Below are positions 15,386 through 17,218 of a stretch of 17,218 bases of DNA, piece by piece; the first letter of the stretch is position 1; the number at the start of each line of letters is the position of its first letter. A model generated the notes under the pieces. The model was not told the DNA's origin, ran no database searches, and saw only the letters and a list, made by a program, of their open reading frames with translations. This DNA is from Oscillospiraceae bacterium (GTDB taxonomy: Bacteria; Bacillota; Clostridia; Oscillospirales; Oscillospiraceae). The stretch is taken from assembly GCA_031261245.1 (NCBI GenBank), contig JAISKU010000056.1:1-17218 (forward strand), in the 5' to 3' direction. The translations under genes and the position numbers were made by a program.

Positions 15386-16228
15386 ATGGCAGACCTTTTG
15401 CGAAGCGAGTACGCCGCCAAATACGTCCGCGACGGCGTGGACTGCTTCCCCGATTTCAGCGATCTCGGGCTCACCGCCGACTCCCGTTACGTCTGTGAGC
15501 CGTGCGATATCACAAGGCTGGCGGAGAGCACGAGTGAGCGCTACATCACCTTCCTCGGCGGGGACATGACCTCCGCGCTTGAGCTCCACGCGCGTGTTGA
15601 GTTCATGCTCGGCGCCACCATCGCCGACATGCGCAAATACACGTTCACCCGCGCCGTGTCGGCGCGCATCGAACCGGGTATGCTCTACTCCGTGCGCGTT
15701 GCCGTCGTTGACGACCCCAAGACGCCGCCGCTGTATAATGAGCTCGTGTTCGGCGAGAAAATCTGTCCCGACGCGGAGCCTCGCGGCGACTACGACTACT
15801 GCTTCAAATCCGGCGAAGAGGTGTGCAATCTCTTCCACCCGTACCGGGAGGTCACATACCCGTGCGTCGTCTCGACAAACGGCATGTTCGGCTCGCACAG
15901 GCCGCTGCGCCGCTGTTGGATGCCCGTGTCCGGCCCGCTGGAGCTCGGCGAGGAGGCCCACGCCCACGAGTTTGACCAGTACCTGATATTCACAGGCAGC
16001 AATCCGGAGAATCCCCTCGACCTCGGCGGCGTGGTGGAATTCACCCTCGGCGAGGCGGGACAGCCGCCTGTCAAATACTCCGTTAGCCACGCCACCCAGT
16101 TTTTCGTCAAAAAGGGTCTCGTGCACAGCCCGCTGTCCTTCAAGCAGATCGACGACCCGAAATACCCGATTCTGTTCTGTGAGACGTCCTTCACGGACTC
16201 CTACGGCGGTGCGGAGCGCCGCGTGTAG
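15386..16228 (+). CDS. Bicupin-like protein of unknown function
   Basis: I do not recognise this 280-residue protein by name. Its C-terminal half has a cupin-type metal site: HAHEFDQ (H192, H194, then D197/Q198) and GLVHSPL (H247). The N-terminal half aligns to the C-terminal half without gaps at an offset of exactly 146 residues: VEFMLG/VEFTLG (71/217), KYTFTRA/KYSVSHA (84/230) and GMLYS/GLVHS (98/244). So it is an internal duplication in which the first copy has lost the histidines (A46, S48, Y101 in place of H192, H194, H247). No signal peptide or membrane helix is seen, so it is probably cytosolic. An AAGGAG site is 12 bases before the ATG. Its stop overlaps the GTG start of the yigZ-like gene by one base. 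A metal-dependent enzyme or a small-molecule-binding protein are both possible. Confidence 0.8.
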   Translation: MADLLRSEYAAKYVRDGVDCFPDFSDLGLTADSRYVCEPCDITRLAESTSERYITFLGGDMTSALELHARVEFMLGATIADMRKYTFTRAVSARIEPGMLYSVRVAVVDDPKTPPLYNELVFGEKICPDAEPRGDYDYCFKSGEEVCNLFHPYREVTYPCVVSTNGMFGSHRPLRRCWMPVSGPLELGEEAHAHEFDQYLIFTGSNPENPLDLGGVVEFTLGEAGQPPVKYSVSHATQFFVKKGLVHSPLSFKQIDDPKYPILFCETSFTDSYGGAERRV

Positions 16229-16842
16229 TGGACTTCCTATCGCCGTCGCGCGCCGGCTCGTCGGAGCTCACCGAAAAGCGCTCGCGTTTTCTCGGCCGCG
16301 TGTTCCCCGTCGCAGACGAGGCGCAGGCGCGCGAGGCCGTCGCCCGCGTCAAGTCAGAGCGCCGCGACGCCCGCCACAACCCGTGGTGCTGGATTCTGCC
16401 CGACGGCGCGGAGCGCAGCTCCGACGACGGAGAGCCGTCCGGAACCTCCGGCGCCCCGATGCTCGAGATGCTGCGCCATGAGAACGTGCGCGGCGCCGTG
16501 TGCGTCGTCACGCGCTACTTCGGCGGCGTGCTGCTCGGCCCCGGCGGACTGTCCCGCGCATACACCGCGGCCGCGAAGTCCGCGCTAACCGATTCCGCGC
16601 CTCGAGAATTCACCGCAAAAACCCGCGTCGTCACCGTCTGCGCCTACGGCGACGCGCCGCGAATCAGAAGCGAGATTGCGCCCCACGGCGGCGTCGAGGA
16701 ATCCGCCGAATATGGCGAGCGCGTCACCCTCTCGGCCCTCTTCGACGCGGACAACGCGGCGAAATTCGCCGCAAAAATCAAAGAACTTACGGCGGGAGAT
16801 ATCCTGCCGGAGGTCACAGGCAGTAAAATCGTTCCCGTGTAG
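16228..16842 (+). CDS. YigZ/IMPACT family protein (UPF0029)
   Basis: The 204-residue product belongs to the YigZ/YvyE family related to eukaryotic IMPACT, cytosolic proteins implicated in nucleic acid binding or translation control but without an agreed biochemical role. The diagnostic block is present: RHNPWCWILP, SSDDGEPSGTSGAPMLEML and VVTRYFGGVLLGPGGLSRAY, followed by the smaller C-terminal domain (about residues 130-200). Length is normal. The start is the GTG at 16228, one base overlapping the TAG stop of the bicupin gene; no ATG fits and the family N terminus starts here, so translation is probably coupled. The last codons (I-V-P-V-stop) lie within the first copy of a tandem repeat, so the C-terminal tail may have been shaped by that repeat. 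Confidence 0.92.
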   Translation: MDFLSPSRAGSSELTEKRSRFLGRVFPVADEAQAREAVARVKSERRDARHNPWCWILPDGAERSSDDGEPSGTSGAPMLEMLRHENVRGAVCVVTRYFGGVLLGPGGLSRAYTAAAKSALTDSAPREFTAKTRVVTVCAYGDAPRIRSEIAPHGGVEESAEYGERVTLSALFDADNAAKFAAKIKELTAGDILPEVTGSKIVPV

Positions 16843-16937
16843 CGCGCGCATTGCGCGTCCGCCATCGTTCCCATGTAGGGGCGCGCATTGCGCGTCCACC
16901 ATCGTTCCCGTGTAGGGGCGCGCATTGCGCGTCCACT
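16828..16937. repeat. Three tandem copies of a 36-37 base hairpin-forming repeat
   Basis: Copies lie at 16828-16863, 16864-16900 and 16901-16937. Each reads ATCGTTCCC(G/A)TGTAG then a (GG)GCGCGCATTGCGCGTCC core, with few differences; the first copy is one base shorter after TAG. The core folds as GGGCGCGC/GCGCGTCC with a 3-base loop (8 pairs, one G-U). The TGTAGGGGCG...CG.CC form resembles short dispersed palindromic repeats seen in many bacterial genomes. The first copy contains the yigZ stop codon. There is no U-run, so it is not a classic terminator. Confidence 0.85.
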
Positions 16938-16961
16938 AATTCAATATTAGGAGGAACCGGA

Positions 16962-17218
16962 ATGTCAAATGAAAAAATCGTAATCGAGGGCTCCGGCAAG
17001 CACTGTCACGTCACGCGTGCGACGCTCGACACGCTGTTCGGCAAGGGGTTTGAGCTCGAGGTCAAGAAGTACCTGTCCCAGCCCGGCCAATTCGCCACAC
17101 CGCACAAAATCACCGTCACGGGCCCCAAGGGCAAGACGGAGCTGTCCATCATCGGGCCGTGCCGCAAGGCCGACCAGATAGAGCTGTCGTTCACCGACGC
17201 CCGCTCGCTCGGCTTCAA
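16962..17218 (+). CDS. PduL-type phosphate acyltransferase (phosphotransacylase), 5' part only
   Basis: The frame is open from the ATG at 16962 to the window end (85 complete codons), cut by the edge. PduL-family enzymes move an acyl group between CoA and phosphate (acyl-CoA plus phosphate to acyl phosphate), using a zinc site, and are unrelated to classical Pta. Family hallmarks seen: GKHCHVTRATLDTLFGKG (H14 and H16 at the position of the zinc-binding HVH of PduL), YLSQPGQFATPHKITVTGPKG, IIGPCRKADQIELSFTDARSLGF. In most PduL proteins the first block reads RHVHL/S; here it is KHCHVT. A TAGGAGGAACC site precedes the ATG. No microcompartment targeting peptide is evident at the N terminus, so a cytosolic acetate/propionate-forming role with AckA (ackA lies 12 kb upstream) is plausible. 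Confidence 0.88.
   Translation, partial: MSNEKIVIEGSGKHCHVTRATLDTLFGKGFELEVKKYLSQPGQFATPHKITVTGPKGKTELSIIGPCRKADQIELSFTDARSLGF

Noticed and set aside
16828..16937. CRISPR array
   Set aside because: The three units are directly adjacent with no variable spacers, and no cas gene is present.
16962..17218. Microcompartment (Pdu/Eut-type) locus suggested by PduL
   Set aside because: No shell protein, aldehyde dehydrogenase or encapsulation peptide is visible in the window; downstream sequence is missing.

Overview
The window looks like a chromosomal segment of a GC-rich, strictly anaerobic, fermentative Bacillota, most likely a gut or rumen-type Clostridia. The evidence is a TmcAL/YlbM homologue (a mostly Bacillota family), a PerR-type regulator with a rubredoxin-first ('reverse') rubrerythrin, a glycyl radical enzyme, AckA with a PduL-type phosphotransacylase, a PadR/DUF1700/DUF4097 module and Shine-Dalgarno sites of the GGAGG type. 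Coding DNA is strongly G/C in third positions, while promoters are short AT-rich islands with near-consensus sigma-A hexamers. The assignment is inferred from gene content only.

Layout. (1) 1-3633, minus strand: a GT2 polyprenyl-phosphate-type glycosyltransferase, a MATE transporter and rsmA form an overlapping operon, followed by rplS with its own promoter, a short leader and a terminator. (2) 3697-4924: tmcAL (minus) is divergent from ackA (plus). One enzyme uses acetate to modify tRNA and the other makes acetate. (3) 4925-10886, plus strand: ackA, a zinc-ribbon/TM/Big2 surface protein, guaA and a PFL-like glycyl radical enzyme run in one direction with short gaps and end at a strong bidirectional terminator. 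(4) 10889-11755, minus: an SPL-type radical SAM protein converges on that terminator. (5) 11819-13595, plus: a perfect TTGACA-N17-TATAAT promoter covered by a palindromic operator drives padR, a DUF1700 gene and a DUF4097 gene, closed by a perfect-palindrome terminator. (6) 13619-14721, plus: a perR-like gene with a Per-box-like operator, then reverse rubrerythrin, closed by a bidirectional terminator. (7) 14730-15298, minus: an ECF transporter S component. (8) 15322-16842, plus: a bicupin protein of unknown function overlapping a YigZ/IMPACT-family gene. (9) 16828-16937: three tandem copies of a hairpin-forming repeat, the first forming the 3' end of the yigZ-like gene. (10) 16962 to the right edge: the start of a PduL-type phosphate acyltransferase gene, cut by the window end.

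The genes mix housekeeping functions (rplS, rsmA, tmcAL, guaA), anaerobic energy metabolism (ackA, pduL and the glycyl radical enzyme, which could feed an acyl-CoA to acyl-phosphate to acid plus ATP route) and stress or envelope functions (PerR/rubrerythrin, PadR module). No RNA genes, insertion sequences, prophage genes or CRISPR arrays were seen, and no stretch longer than 300 bases lacks a gene. The least explained items are the glycyl radical enzyme without a nearby activase, the bicupin protein and the tandem hairpin repeat. I do not see a convincing wholly new multi-gene system.
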